A stretch of DNA of 58,026 nucleotides from Terriglobia bacterium (GTDB lineage Bacteria; Acidobacteriota; Terriglobia; Bryobacterales; Bryobacteraceae): positions 1 to 58,026 of the forward strand of contig JAIQFS010000035.1 of the NCBI GenBank assembly GCA_020073145.1, written 5' to 3'. The translations under genes and the position numbers were made by a program. The notes beneath the pieces were generated by a model, which saw nothing but the letters and a program-made list of their open reading frames with translations, was not told the origin of the DNA and made no database searches. Positions 32,473 through 40,920 of the stretch are shown one piece after another. How positions within the stretch are numbered: position 1 is the stretch's first letter; each line of letters begins with the position of its first letter.

Positions 32473-34173
32473 TCAGTTTTCTCCGTTCCCGCTGGTGCTT
32501 CCCCAGACGGCGGAGCTGCCCCAGACGGCCGAGCTGCCCCACACCGCCGAACTACCCCAGACGGCGGAACTGCCCCAGACGGCCGAGCTGCCATCCACCA
32601 CGGTGCTGCCCCAGACGGCGGAACTGCCCCAAACGGCCGAGCTGCCCCACACCGCGGAGGTGCCTGAGCTGCTCGAGAACAGCGAGCCTCCAAAGAGGCT
32701 GAAACCGCTTGTCGACGGAGAAGGGGAGTTGAAGTGAAGATAGGCCTGGTTGAGAGAGGAACTAAAGACCGCGGTGGGAGAGGGCGCGGATCCGCTGAAG
32801 GATTCCGCGTTGGTCAGGGCCGCATGGATATCCAGGTATCCCGCGCCGACTGTGAAGATGTCGTAGACGTCCGTGTAGGTCGCCCCGGTGGTGGGTTCCG
32901 TCGCCGTGCTGGTGAGCGGAAAAGATTTGCTGGCGGTCTTCATGAGCCGCGCTTTGATGGCGTCCGGTGTCAGCCAGGGATTCTGCTCCAGCAGGATAGC
33001 GGCCGCGCCCGCCACCACCGGGGTAGCCATGCTGGTGCCGCTCAAGCGAAAGTACGCCGGAGCCCCGCCGTTGGTCGAGTACTCCGAGGTCGGGATGACA
33101 TTCTGCGGATACTCCTGGGACAGCGTCGATCCTGGGGCCAGCAGAGAACCCGTCAAATTGCCCGGAGCCACCAGATCGGGCTTGACCACCGAGTCAATGA
33201 AACTGGGCCCCCGGGAGCTGTAGCTGGCAATCAGGTCGTCGCTGCGCCAGGGGGTGTCCATGGTCTTCATGGCGCCCACCGTGATCGCTTCCGGCGCGTT
33301 GCCGGGTGAGGTGATGGTGGCATAGCCGTTCCGCCCTAAGTTGCCGGCGGCCACCACCACGGTGATTCCGGCGTTCCAGGCGGCTTTAACCGCGCGGCAC
33401 AACGGATCCAGGCGATAGCTTTCATAAATGGGCCGCCCCAGCGAAAGGTTGATCACCCGGATGTTGTACTTGCTCTTCAACGCCACGGCCCGGTCGATGG
33501 CGGCAATCACCGCGCTATCGCTGCCGCCGCCGTTGGCATCCAGCACCCGCAAATCGATCAGGTTGGCTTTCGGCGCGACTCCCTGGAATGTGTAGGTGAA
33601 ACCCGGCCCGCTGGATTCGTGGCCGTTGCCGGCAACGATGCCCGCCACGTGGGTGCCGTGACCGTAACGGTCGGTGGTCACCGAGTCGATGAAGCTCTGG
33701 TGATACACCACGCGGGTAGCCCCGCTGGCCGTGTGCAGGTCCGGATGATCGGCAATGCCGCTATCGATCACCGCGATGCCGATGCCGCGGCCGTCGAATC
33801 CCGATTGCCAGGCCATCGGCGCGTTCACGGTGGCGGCCGTGAAGTCCGCCAACCCCACCAGCGAGCGGTCGGGGGAAACATAGGCCACATTCAACAGATT
33901 CAGCACCGCCAGCAGGTTCCCGACCGGCAACCGCACCAGCACGGCCGGAATCACCGAGAACGTTTGTTGCACGGTCCCGCCGAGGATTTCGAGATTCAGA
34001 AAGTCGAGGCCCGTGGGTGGCTGTTGATACTGCACGATCACGGTCGTAAACAATCCAGTCTGCGACAGCAACTGATTTAAGTCGGACGAGAGTTTCAGAA
34101 TCTGCGCATTCGCGCCTCCCGCCGCCACCAACCCGCCCCAGACAACCGCCCATAGCCGTAAGCCCTTTTTCAT
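32473..34173 (-). CDS. Secreted subtilisin-like (S8) protease with SAVWGS repeat tail
   Basis: 566 residues. The signal peptide is LRLWAVVWGGLVAAGGANA. A pro-domain-like segment (~30-110, FTTVIVQYQ ... VSPDRSLVG) precedes the S8 catalytic domain. Asp137 (AVIDSGIADHPD), His172 (GHGTHVAG), oxyanion Asn278 (VVAAGN) and Ser381 (LSGTSMATPVVAGAAA) are all present, so it should be active. After a linker (~500-545) the last 60-odd residues are ten tandem hexamers, nine SAVWGS and one TVVDGS, then TSGNGEN. Such a tail may be a surface-binding or export element. A candidate sigma54 promoter lies just upstream. Confidence 0.93.
   Translation of the reverse strand: MKKGLRLWAVVWGGLVAAGGANAQILKLSSDLNQLLSQTGLFTTVIVQYQQPPTGLDFLNLEILGGTVQQTFSVIPAVLVRLPVGNLLAVLNLLNVAYVSPDRSLVGLADFTAATVNAPMAWQSGFDGRGIGIAVIDSGIADHPDLHTASGATRVVYHQSFIDSVTTDRYGHGTHVAGIVAGNGHESSGPGFTYTFQGVAPKANLIDLRVLDANGGGSDSAVIAAIDRAVALKSKYNIRVINLSLGRPIYESYRLDPLCRAVKAAWNAGITVVVAAGNLGRNGYATITSPGNAPEAITVGAMKTMDTPWRSDDLIASYSSRGPSFIDSVVKPDLVAPGNLTGSLLAPGSTLSQEYPQNVIPTSEYSTNGGAPAYFRLSGTSMATPVVAGAAAILLEQNPWLTPDAIKARLMKTASKSFPLTSTATEPTTGATYTDVYDIFTVGAGYLDIHAALTNAESFSGSAPSPTAVFSSSLNQAYLHFNSPSPSTSGFSLFGGSLFSSSSGTSAVWGSSAVWGSSAVWGSTVVDGSSAVWGSSAVWGSSAVWGSSAVWGSSAVWGSTSGNGEN
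32497..32676 (-). repeat. Ten 18-bp in-frame tandem repeats (SAVWGS tail)
   Basis: Ten units of 18 bases, read on the minus strand as SAVWGS x3, TVVDGS, SAVWGS x6. The DNA units differ at third positions (for example gcggaactgcc versus gccgagctgcc), so the peptide repeat is older or more constrained than the DNA repeat. Confidence 0.9.
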
Positions 34174-34201
34174 GGTTCGCTCCGTATGAAGCCGTACAAT
34201 A

Positions 34202-34217
34202 GGCACGCTCCATGCCA
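34202..34217 (-). promoter_or_regulatory. Candidate sigma54 (-24/-12) promoter of the protease gene
   Basis: On the minus strand TGGCAT-GGAGC-GTGCC has the invariant GG and GC at the correct 10-base separation. It matches TGGCAC-N5-TTGCW at most positions. It would start transcription about 20 bases before the ATG at 34173. A sigma54 activator gene lies downstream of the protease. Chance matches occur in GC-rich DNA. Confidence 0.3.
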
Positions 34218-34429
34218 GCCTCGAATCGCCAGCTAAGTCCAATGGATACAGCCCCAATCGGCCCGCAGCAAGCCCCGAAGCGGCTTTTGCCGGTGACACC
34301 TTGTCATCCAAAGTGGACAAACTGGCAGATCCCCGATGTCCGAAGTGAACCGCCGGGGGATTTGGGGAAACCGGATGTTTTCATTGATCCGCTGCGTTCC
34401 GCTGTAGCAAGCTAGTGCATGAGGTGCCG

Positions 34430-35953
34430 ATGAGCAAGAACGGGCAGAGCAAACCCAACAATCAACCGGCTGGACCCTGCGTGATGGTGATTTTTGGCGC
34501 GAGCGGCGATCTGACCCGCCGCAAGCTCATCCCGGCCCTCTACAATCTAGCCGCTGCCAACCTGCTGCCCTCCCGCTTCGCCATCGTTGGGTTTGCGTTC
34601 GATCCGCTGACTACCGAGTCCTTTCGGAAGCAGTTGAACGACGAAGTCCAGAGCTTTGAAACCGCCGCCCTGGATCCGAAACTCTGGCAATCCATCCTCG
34701 AACGCACCTTTTACATTCAGGGCGATTTCAAAGATCCCGCGGCCTTCCAGCAGCTCAAAGAGAAGGTGGAGCAGGCCGATTTGGATTACCATACCGAGGG
34801 CAACCGCTTTTTCTATCTGGCCGTGGCGCCGGGTTTCTTTTCCGAAATTGTGAAGCAGCTCGGGCAGGCCGGCCTGGTCCAACAGCAGAACGGCCACTGG
34901 AGCCGGGTCATTATTGAGAAACCGTTCGGGCATGATCTTGATTCCGCCCGCCAGTTGAACGCAGACATCAAGAAAGTTCTCGATGAGTCGCAGATTTACC
35001 GCATCGATCACTACCTGGGCAAAGAGACCGTGCAGAACATCATGGTGTTCCGGTTCGGCAACAGCATTTTCGAGCCGATCTGGAATCGCTCGTTCATCGA
35101 CCACGTGCAGATCACGGCCGCCGAATCGGTGGGCGTTGAACATCGGGGCGCGTATTACGAGCGCGCCGGCGCGTTGCGCGACATGGTGCCGAATCATCTG
35201 TTTCAGTTGGTCACCCTGACCGCCATGGAACCGCCGGTCTCGTTCGAAGCCGATGCCGTGCGCCAGAAGCAGGCCGAAGTGCTTCACGCCATTCAGCCGT
35301 CGTCACCCGAAGACGTCTTGCAAAACATGGTGCGCGGCCAGTACGGCGCCGGCGCCGAGGGCACGCAGCCGGCCCTTGGCTATCGGGCCGAGCCCAATGT
35401 GGCCCCGGATTCGGCCACCGAAACGTTCGTGGCCTTGAAGCTGTCGCTCGACAACTGGCGCTGGGCCGGCGTGCCCTTCTACCTGCGCACCGGAAAACGG
35501 CTGGGCAAGCGCGTCACGGAAATTGCCATTCAATTCCGGCGCACTCCGTTTGTGCTGTTCCGCAATACGCCCATTAAAGAGCTGCAGCCCAACCGCCTGT
35601 TGATTCAGATCCAACCCAACGAGGGAATCTCGCTCAGCTTCGGGGCCAAGGTGCCCGGCCCGGTGATGAACTTGGGCGTGGTCAAAATGGATTTCGACTA
35701 CGCCCGCTATTTCGGCAGCGCGCCCAGCACCGGCTACGAGCGTCTCTTGTATGACTGCATGATCGGGGATGCGACTCTGTTCCAGCGCGCCGACACCCTG
35801 GAGGCCGCCTGGAAGATCCTGCAGCCGGTCCTCGACGTCTGGAGCGCGCTGCCGCCGCGCAATTTCCCCAATTACGCCGCCGGTTCCTGGGGCCCTCCCG
35901 AAGCGGAGGCGCTCCTGGCACGAGATGGCCGCGAATGGCGCGAGCCGGATTGA
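34430..35953 (+). CDS. zwf: Glucose-6-phosphate 1-dehydrogenase
   Basis: 507 residues, family-typical length. The NADP-binding motif is [21 protein letters not shown]. The substrate/catalytic motif [13 protein letters not shown] is near residue 190. The C-terminal part has [20 protein letters not shown]. The enzyme oxidises glucose-6-phosphate to 6-phosphogluconolactone, making NADPH at the entry of the oxidative pentose phosphate pathway. The start at [10 protein letters not shown] is preferred because GAGGTG precedes it; an ATG 15 bases earlier is possible. No gnd or pgl gene is adjacent, so it appears to be a lone copy. Upstream (34174-34429) I see only the divergent protease promoter region. 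Confidence 0.96.
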   Translation: MSKNGQSKPNNQPAGPCVMVIFGASGDLTRRKLIPALYNLAAANLLPSRFAIVGFAFDPLTTESFRKQLNDEVQSFETAALDPKLWQSILERTFYIQGDFKDPAAFQQLKEKVEQADLDYHTEGNRFFYLAVAPGFFSEIVKQLGQAGLVQQQNGHWSRVIIEKPFGHDLDSARQLNADIKKVLDESQIYRIDHYLGKETVQNIMVFRFGNSIFEPIWNRSFIDHVQITAAESVGVEHRGAYYERAGALRDMVPNHLFQLVTLTAMEPPVSFEADAVRQKQAEVLHAIQPSSPEDVLQNMVRGQYGAGAEGTQPALGYRAEPNVAPDSATETFVALKLSLDNWRWAGVPFYLRTGKRLGKRVTEIAIQFRRTPFVLFRNTPIKELQPNRLLIQIQPNEGISLSFGAKVPGPVMNLGVVKMDFDYARYFGSAPSTGYERLLYDCMIGDATLFQRADTLEAAWKILQPVLDVWSALPPRNFPNYAAGSWGPPEAEALLARDGREWREPD

Positions 35954-36016
35954 GTCACGGCGCAATCGCCCCGTAGAGTCATACAGATAAGCCGATCTCC
36001 CAAAACTTGTACTTTA

Positions 36017-36049
36017 CCCTGGAGGTAACAGGGGGCCCTCTCCGGAGGG
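36017..36049 (+). promoter_or_regulatory. Two adjacent leader hairpins, the second holding the ribosome site
   Basis: CCCTG-gaggtaa-CAGGG (36017-36033) is followed by CCCTC-tccg-GAGGG (36036-36049). The second stem contains the GGAGGG that is the best ribosome site for the GH19-type gene. The first holds another GAGGT in its loop. Translational control is possible but inferred. Confidence 0.35.
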
Positions 36050-36060
36050 AAGTGTGGAGC

Positions 36061-36873
36061 GTGTCTTGTCTCAAACTGGGATCGAAGGGGTCCGAAGTCT
36101 CGGAACTCCAGCTGAACTTGCGGGAGCGCGGATTCACTCCCGCCGACGCCGAGGGCTGGTTCGGACCAGCCACGCAGCAGGCCGTTCGGGATTTCCAGCG
36201 CAGCGTCGACCTGACGGCCGATGGCACGGTGGGACCGCGCACGGCGCTGGCCTTGGGACTTTCGAGCGAGCCCGAGATTGCGCCGGTCATTCCCGGCGTC
36301 ACCCTGAACGCCGTCGCCCGCATGTTCCCCTTAACCCCCATCCCCAACATTCGCCAGAACCTGCCCGCCGTCTTACGGGCGCTGCTGGCGCACTCGCTCG
36401 GCGACCGGAACATGGTGCTCATGTCTCTGGCCACGATCCGGGCGGAATCTGAATCCTTCCGGCCGCTCAGTGAGGACGCATCGGCGTTCAACACGTCACC
36501 TGGCGGTGCGCCTTTCGATCGGTATGATCGCAGACTCGGGAACCAGGGACCGCCGGATGGCGAGCGCTTCCGCGGCCGCGGTTTTATCCAGCTCACCGGG
36601 CGCGCCAATTATCTGGCGCACGGCCGCGCGATCGGGTTGGATACCCAACTGGTGGACGGCCCGGAACGCGCCAATGATCCGGAGATCGCGGCCCGGGTGC
36701 TGGCGAGTTTTCTCAAGGCGAAGGAAATTGCCATTCGTGATGCGCTCCGGGCGAACGATCTGGCCTCCGCGCGCAGGCTGGTCAACGGCGGCGTCAACGG
36801 TCTGGACCGGTTTGAAGACGCCTACCGGAGAGGAGACGCGCTGCTTCCGCCGGCCGCCGCCCAAACTGTCTGA
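36061..36873 (+). CDS. Peptidoglycan-binding plus GH19-type lysozyme/chitinase
   Basis: About 270 residues. A PG_binding_1 domain comes first (~5-65: KLGSKGSEVSELQLNLRERGF ... WFGPATQQAVRDFQRSVDLTADGTVGPRTALAL). A GH19-like endolysin domain follows (~85-265) with the Glu-containing ATIRAESESFRPLSE and the conserved GRGFIQLTGRANY. Such proteins cut peptidoglycan or chitin. No signal peptide is seen, which recalls phage-type endolysins or T6SS/CIS effectors. The start is uncertain: GTG 36061 or 36052, or TTG 36007. The ribosome site GGAGGG best fits 36061. No phage genes are nearby. Confidence 0.8.
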   Translation: MSCLKLGSKGSEVSELQLNLRERGFTPADAEGWFGPATQQAVRDFQRSVDLTADGTVGPRTALALGLSSEPEIAPVIPGVTLNAVARMFPLTPIPNIRQNLPAVLRALLAHSLGDRNMVLMSLATIRAESESFRPLSEDASAFNTSPGGAPFDRYDRRLGNQGPPDGERFRGRGFIQLTGRANYLAHGRAIGLDTQLVDGPERANDPEIAARVLASFLKAKEIAIRDALRANDLASARRLVNGGVNGLDRFEDAYRRGDALLPPAAAQTV

Positions 36874-36953
36874 TCGGATCTGCCAGACTGGCGATCTTCC
36901 TGCCTCCTTCGCTGCGCCGCTCCGCGGGGTACGCTAAGAGGGCAGGAGACTCT

Positions 36954-39428
36954 ATGATCAACCGGCGTCTGTTTCTGGCCAGTCTTTCGGCTCCCGCCCT
37001 GCTGCCCGGCGCGGCAACCGCCGCGGAGGTGACCCTCTCCGGCGACCGGCGCCTCCCGTTCAACGACGCCTGGCGTTTTTCCAAAGGGGTCCTCGACGGC
37101 GCCGAACAGCCGTCGTTCTCCGATGCGCAGTGGACCGAGGTTCGCTTGCCGCATGACTGGGCCATCGCCGGCCCCTTCGATTCCAAGTTGAACCCCCACA
37201 CCGGCGCTCTGCCCTTTTTCGGGACCGGCTGGTACCGCAAGACCTTCACTCTGCCGGAGAGCGCCCGCGGCCGCTTCCTTTCCATCGAATTCGATGGCGC
37301 CATGGCCAACGCGCACGTCTGGTTGAACGGACAGCACCTCGGCGAGCGCCCGTACGGCTACATCGGCTTCTCCTTCGATCTGACCCCGCATCTGCTCTAT
37401 GGCAATCAGGCGAACGTGCTCGCGGTCCGGCTGGCCCCGGAGGATCGTTCCTCGCGCTGGTATCCCGGCGCGGGCATCTATCGCAACGTCTGGCTCGACG
37501 TCACCGGCCCCGTCGCCATCGGCCGCTGGGGAACCTATGTGACCACTCCGCAGATTGCGGAGAAGCAGGCGACCGTCGCCGTGAAGACGGAGCTCACCAA
37601 CCGCTCCGCCCGCGAGGCGCGAGTTTCGCTCCGCACCTCCGTTCTGGATTCCGCCGGCAAGACAGTCGCCACCCACACCACCGGCGTCGTTATTGCTGCC
37701 GGAGGCGCGCAGACCGCGGCCGCCACAGTAACCGTCGCCCGCCCCCAGCGCTGGGATGTCGACCATCCGTATCTCTACACGCTCGCCAGTGAGGTGCTCG
37801 AAGCCAATCGGGCGGTGGACCGGCATCGCACCCCCTTCGGCATCCGCACCGCTTCGTTCGAACGCGACCAGGGCTTTCTGCTGAACGGCCGGCGTCTGAA
37901 ATTACAGGGTGTCTGCAATCACCACGATCTGGGCGCGCTGGGCGCGGCCGTCAACCGGCGTGCCACCGAACGTCAGCTCGAGATTTTGAAAGCCGCGGGC
38001 GTCAATGCCATCCGCACCAGCCACAATCCGCCTTCGCCCGAATTGCTCGACCTGTGTGACCGCATGGGCCTGGTGGTGATGGATGAAGCTTTCGATATGT
38101 GGCGCATCCCCAAAGTGCCCAACGGCTACAGCAAGTACTTCGACCAATGGTCGGAGCGCGACGTGCGCGACATGGTCCGCCGCGACCGCAACCACCCCAG
38201 CATCATTCTCTGGAGCATCGGCAATGAAATTCCGGAGCAGGGCCGGCCGGATGGATGGAAGGAGGCCAAGCGCCTGGTGGGCTTTTTCCACGAAGAGGAC
38301 CCAACGCGCCCCACCACATCCGCGTTCAATAGTCCGGAAGCCGCGATCCAGAACGAGCTCGCCGCCCAGGTCGATGTCCCCGGAATCAACTACCGGCCCT
38401 GGATGTACGAGCAGATCCAGAAGAGTCATCCGAAATGGGCGGTCTATGGATCGGAGACAGCCTCCTGCGTCAGCTCGCGCGGCGTCTACCATCTGCCTCT
38501 GGAGAAATACGAAAAGCATCCCTCGCTGCAGCTCACCAGCTACGACATCATCGCTCCCCGGTGGGCCTATTGTCCCGATGTGGAATTTACCTATCAGGAT
38601 CGTCTGCCCAACATTCCCGGTGAATTTGTCTGGACGGGGTTCGACTACCTCGGCGAGCCGACTCCGTATTTCGATCGGCCGGGCGCGAACGATTGGCCGG
38701 CGCGCAGCTCTTATTTCGGAATGGTCGACCTTGCCGGATTCCCCAAGGACCGCTATTACCTCTACCAGAGCGTCTGGTCGAAAAAGCCTATGGTGCATGT
38801 CTTGCCGCACTGGAATTGGGCGGGAAGGGAAGGCCAGGAGATTCCCGTGATGTGCTACTCCAACGGCGAGGAGGTGGAGTTATTTCTGAACGGCCAATCG
38901 CTCGGGCGCAAGAAGCGTTTTTCCGAGCCGGTGGAACTGCCCGTGGGGCCCAACGTCAGCCCCGACCGGAAGTTCGCTTCGAAATACCGCCTGATGTGGC
39001 CGGTCCTCTACCGGCCGGGTACGTTGCGCGCGGTGTCGTACCAGGATGGCAAGCAGGTCGCGGTCGACGAAGTCCGCACTGCCGGCGCTCCCGCCCGGGT
39101 CAAACTCATTCCGGACCGGACCACCATTCACGCCGACGGCGACGACCTTTGCTTCGTGACCGTGCGCATCGAAGATCAAGACGGAACGCTGTGTCCGGGC
39201 GCCGACAACCTGGTGCGCTTCGAGGTGAGCGGCGCCGGGTTCATTCAAGCCGTCGACAACGGCAATGCGGCCACCGTGGAGCCCTTCCAAGCCGACTATC
39301 GCAAGGCCTTCAGCGGCATGGCGCTGTTGATTGTGCGCTCCAAGCCCAACCAGCCCGGCCGGGTTCGCATCCGGGCGGCTGCCGAAGGATTGACCGCGGG
39401 CGCAACGGAGGTCGCCGCGGCCCGGTAA
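36954..39428 (+). CDS. Tat-exported glycoside hydrolase family 2 (beta-galactosidase-like)
   Basis: 824 residues. A twin-arginine leader (MINRRLFLASLSAPALLPGAATA) is followed by the GH2 sugar-binding domain (RLPHDWAIAGPF ... GTGWYRKTFTLP ... GAGIYRNVWLDV), an Ig-like domain, and the catalytic barrel. The acid/base Glu is in LWSIGNEIPEQG and the probable nucleophile Glu in GEFVWTGFDYLGEPTPY. The barrel has KLQGVCNHHDLG and RTSHNPPSPELLDLCD, matching GH2 signatures. The C-terminal ~200 residues are the DUF4982 and Ig-like domains typical of the long GH2 subfamily. The start is set by AGGAGA just upstream. It is likely to release galactose or a related sugar outside the cytoplasm. Confidence 0.93.
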   Translation: MINRRLFLASLSAPALLPGAATAAEVTLSGDRRLPFNDAWRFSKGVLDGAEQPSFSDAQWTEVRLPHDWAIAGPFDSKLNPHTGALPFFGTGWYRKTFTLPESARGRFLSIEFDGAMANAHVWLNGQHLGERPYGYIGFSFDLTPHLLYGNQANVLAVRLAPEDRSSRWYPGAGIYRNVWLDVTGPVAIGRWGTYVTTPQIAEKQATVAVKTELTNRSAREARVSLRTSVLDSAGKTVATHTTGVVIAAGGAQTAAATVTVARPQRWDVDHPYLYTLASEVLEANRAVDRHRTPFGIRTASFERDQGFLLNGRRLKLQGVCNHHDLGALGAAVNRRATERQLEILKAAGVNAIRTSHNPPSPELLDLCDRMGLVVMDEAFDMWRIPKVPNGYSKYFDQWSERDVRDMVRRDRNHPSIILWSIGNEIPEQGRPDGWKEAKRLVGFFHEEDPTRPTTSAFNSPEAAIQNELAAQVDVPGINYRPWMYEQIQKSHPKWAVYGSETASCVSSRGVYHLPLEKYEKHPSLQLTSYDIIAPRWAYCPDVEFTYQDRLPNIPGEFVWTGFDYLGEPTPYFDRPGANDWPARSSYFGMVDLAGFPKDRYYLYQSVWSKKPMVHVLPHWNWAGREGQEIPVMCYSNGEEVELFLNGQSLGRKKRFSEPVELPVGPNVSPDRKFASKYRLMWPVLYRPGTLRAVSYQDGKQVAVDEVRTAGAPARVKLIPDRTTIHADGDDLCFVTVRIEDQDGTLCPGADNLVRFEVSGAGFIQAVDNGNAATVEPFQADYRKAFSGMALLIVRSKPNQPGRVRIRAAAEGLTAGATEVAAAR

Positions 39429-39460
39429 CGCAGGCCTGGTCTGCCCGGGCGGCCTACCGG
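39422..39460. terminator. Imperfect hairpin between convergent GH2 and glycosyltransferase genes
   Basis: CCGGT...AGGCC pairs with GGCCT-ACCGG (39451-39460) with a five-base bulge. It covers both stop codons in the tail-to-tail junction. It could serve both strands. No T-run on either side. Confidence 0.3.
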
Positions 39461-40920
39461 CTCCCCGCCGGCGCCACGCCCGGCCGCGTTTGCAGCCCCT
39501 GCCGCTCCATCGCCCCCCAGGTCTTATCGCCGCGCAGCACATCGAAGAAGGCCAGCGCCCGCCAGGCCGTCAGAATTTGGCGGAACCCGAGATTCTCGAT
39601 CAGGCTCGCCACAATCAGCAACAGCAGGTTCCGCACCTTGGGATAGCGTTTGGTCGACAGCTCCTCCAGAATCACCGAGGCTACGGAGAGAATCATTCCG
39701 TACAGCACCGCCGCCAGAAAGAACAGCCACACGATCTGCAGGTCGAAGATACCCAGGCACAGGCCGATCACTGTCAGCAGGTACCCCGCCAGCTCAACCA
39801 GCGGCCCGAACGTCTCAAAGAGAACCGAATACGGAAACACGAACAACCCCAGCATGCCGTATTTCGGGCGGCCAATCATGTCTTTGTGCAGCCAGAACGT
39901 TTCAATGCTGCCGCGCTGCCAGCGGTTGCGCTGGCGCTTGAGAACTTTGTAGGACTCCGGGACTTCGGTCCAGCACACCGGGTCGGGCTGGAAGACGATC
40001 CGGTACTCCATCTTCCGATCGCGCGCCCAGCGATGCAGCCGCACGATCAACTCCATGTCTTCGCCCACCGTTGTGGTGCGGTAGCCGCCCACCGCCAGCA
40101 CCGCCTTCTTAGAAAACAGGCCGAACGCCCCGGACACAATGATGAGCGCGTTGAACGCGCTAAACGCCACGCGCCCGCCCAGGAACGAGCGGAGGTATTC
40201 CACCACCTGACAGCGGCCGATCCACGTCCGCGGCAGGTCGACCTTCAAAACGCGCCCCCCGGCCGTCTGACAGCCATTCGCCACACGGACGATGCCGCCC
40301 ACCGCCAGCACGCGTTCCGGGTCCTCTAGGAATGGCCGCGCCACGCGCAACAGGGCATCGGGCTCCATCAGCGAATCACAATCCACCGCGCACACCAGCG
40401 GGTAGCGGGCCACATTGATCCCGACATTGAGCGCGTCTGCTTTACCGCCGTTTTCCTTATCGATGACCACCAGTGGAATCGGATCCATCGACTCATACAC
40501 CGCCCGCACCGGTTTGCCGGGCAGGACTTGATCGTAGTAGCGCGCGGACCGGTAGAGGTGAAACTCCTCGATCAGCAATTGCAGCGTCTGGTCCTTGGAC
40601 CCATCGTTGATCACGATCACTTCGAACTGCGGATACGCGAGGCGCAGCATGGCCCGCACGCTCTCGCGAATGGCGGCAGCCTCGTTGTAGGCCGGGGCGA
40701 GAATGGAGATCGGCGGCACCAATGGCGACACCTCCAGCACCTTGCGCTCCTCGGTGTCCTGGTAGGTAAACCGATGCCGCATCATTTCGAAAAAACCCAG
40801 AAGAAGGAGGACGAAATAAATCGTGCTGAGCGTAAAAAGGTAGGTGATGATCCCGTACTCGTAATAGTACAGGGTGCGCGAAAACGCGTGCCACAACGCA
40901 GGATGGAGCGCCGGATCTAT
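39454..40920 (-). CDS. Processive family-2 glycosyltransferase, membrane (YaiP/PgaC/BcsA-like)
   Basis: About 488 residues if it starts at the ATA at 40920. One or two N-terminal spans (YGIITYLFTLSTIYFVLLLLGFF) lead to the GT-A domain. It has ILAPAYNEAAAIRESV, VINDGSKDQT, the DxD VCAVDCDSL, the catalytic GYRTTTVGEDMEL and the processive-synthase QRNRWQRG (QxxRW). C-terminal spans follow (~330-450). There is no PilZ domain. It should polymerise a sugar from a nucleotide donor across the inner membrane. No ATG, GTG or TTG lies where the protein should begin; ATA sits 5 bases after GGAGGT and overlaps the upstream stop as ATAG. TTG 40896 is the ordinary alternative. Confidence 0.92.
   Translation of the reverse strand: MDPALHPALWHAFSRTLYYYEYGIITYLFTLSTIYFVLLLLGFFEMMRHRFTYQDTEERKVLEVSPLVPPISILAPAYNEAAAIRESVRAMLRLAYPQFEVIVINDGSKDQTLQLLIEEFHLYRSARYYDQVLPGKPVRAVYESMDPIPLVVIDKENGGKADALNVGINVARYPLVCAVDCDSLMEPDALLRVARPFLEDPERVLAVGGIVRVANGCQTAGGRVLKVDLPRTWIGRCQVVEYLRSFLGGRVAFSAFNALIIVSGAFGLFSKKAVLAVGGYRTTTVGEDMELIVRLHRWARDRKMEYRIVFQPDPVCWTEVPESYKVLKRQRNRWQRGSIETFWLHKDMIGRPKYGMLGLFVFPYSVLFETFGPLVELAGYLLTVIGLCLGIFDLQIVWLFFLAAVLYGMILSVASVILEELSTKRYPKVRNLLLLIVASLIENLGFRQILTAWRALAFFDVLRGDKTWGAMERQGLQTRPGVAPAGSR

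Noticed and set aside
32497-32676. Short regular repeats considered as a CRISPR array
   Set aside because: The 18-bp units are contiguous with no spacers and are in frame with the protease tail.
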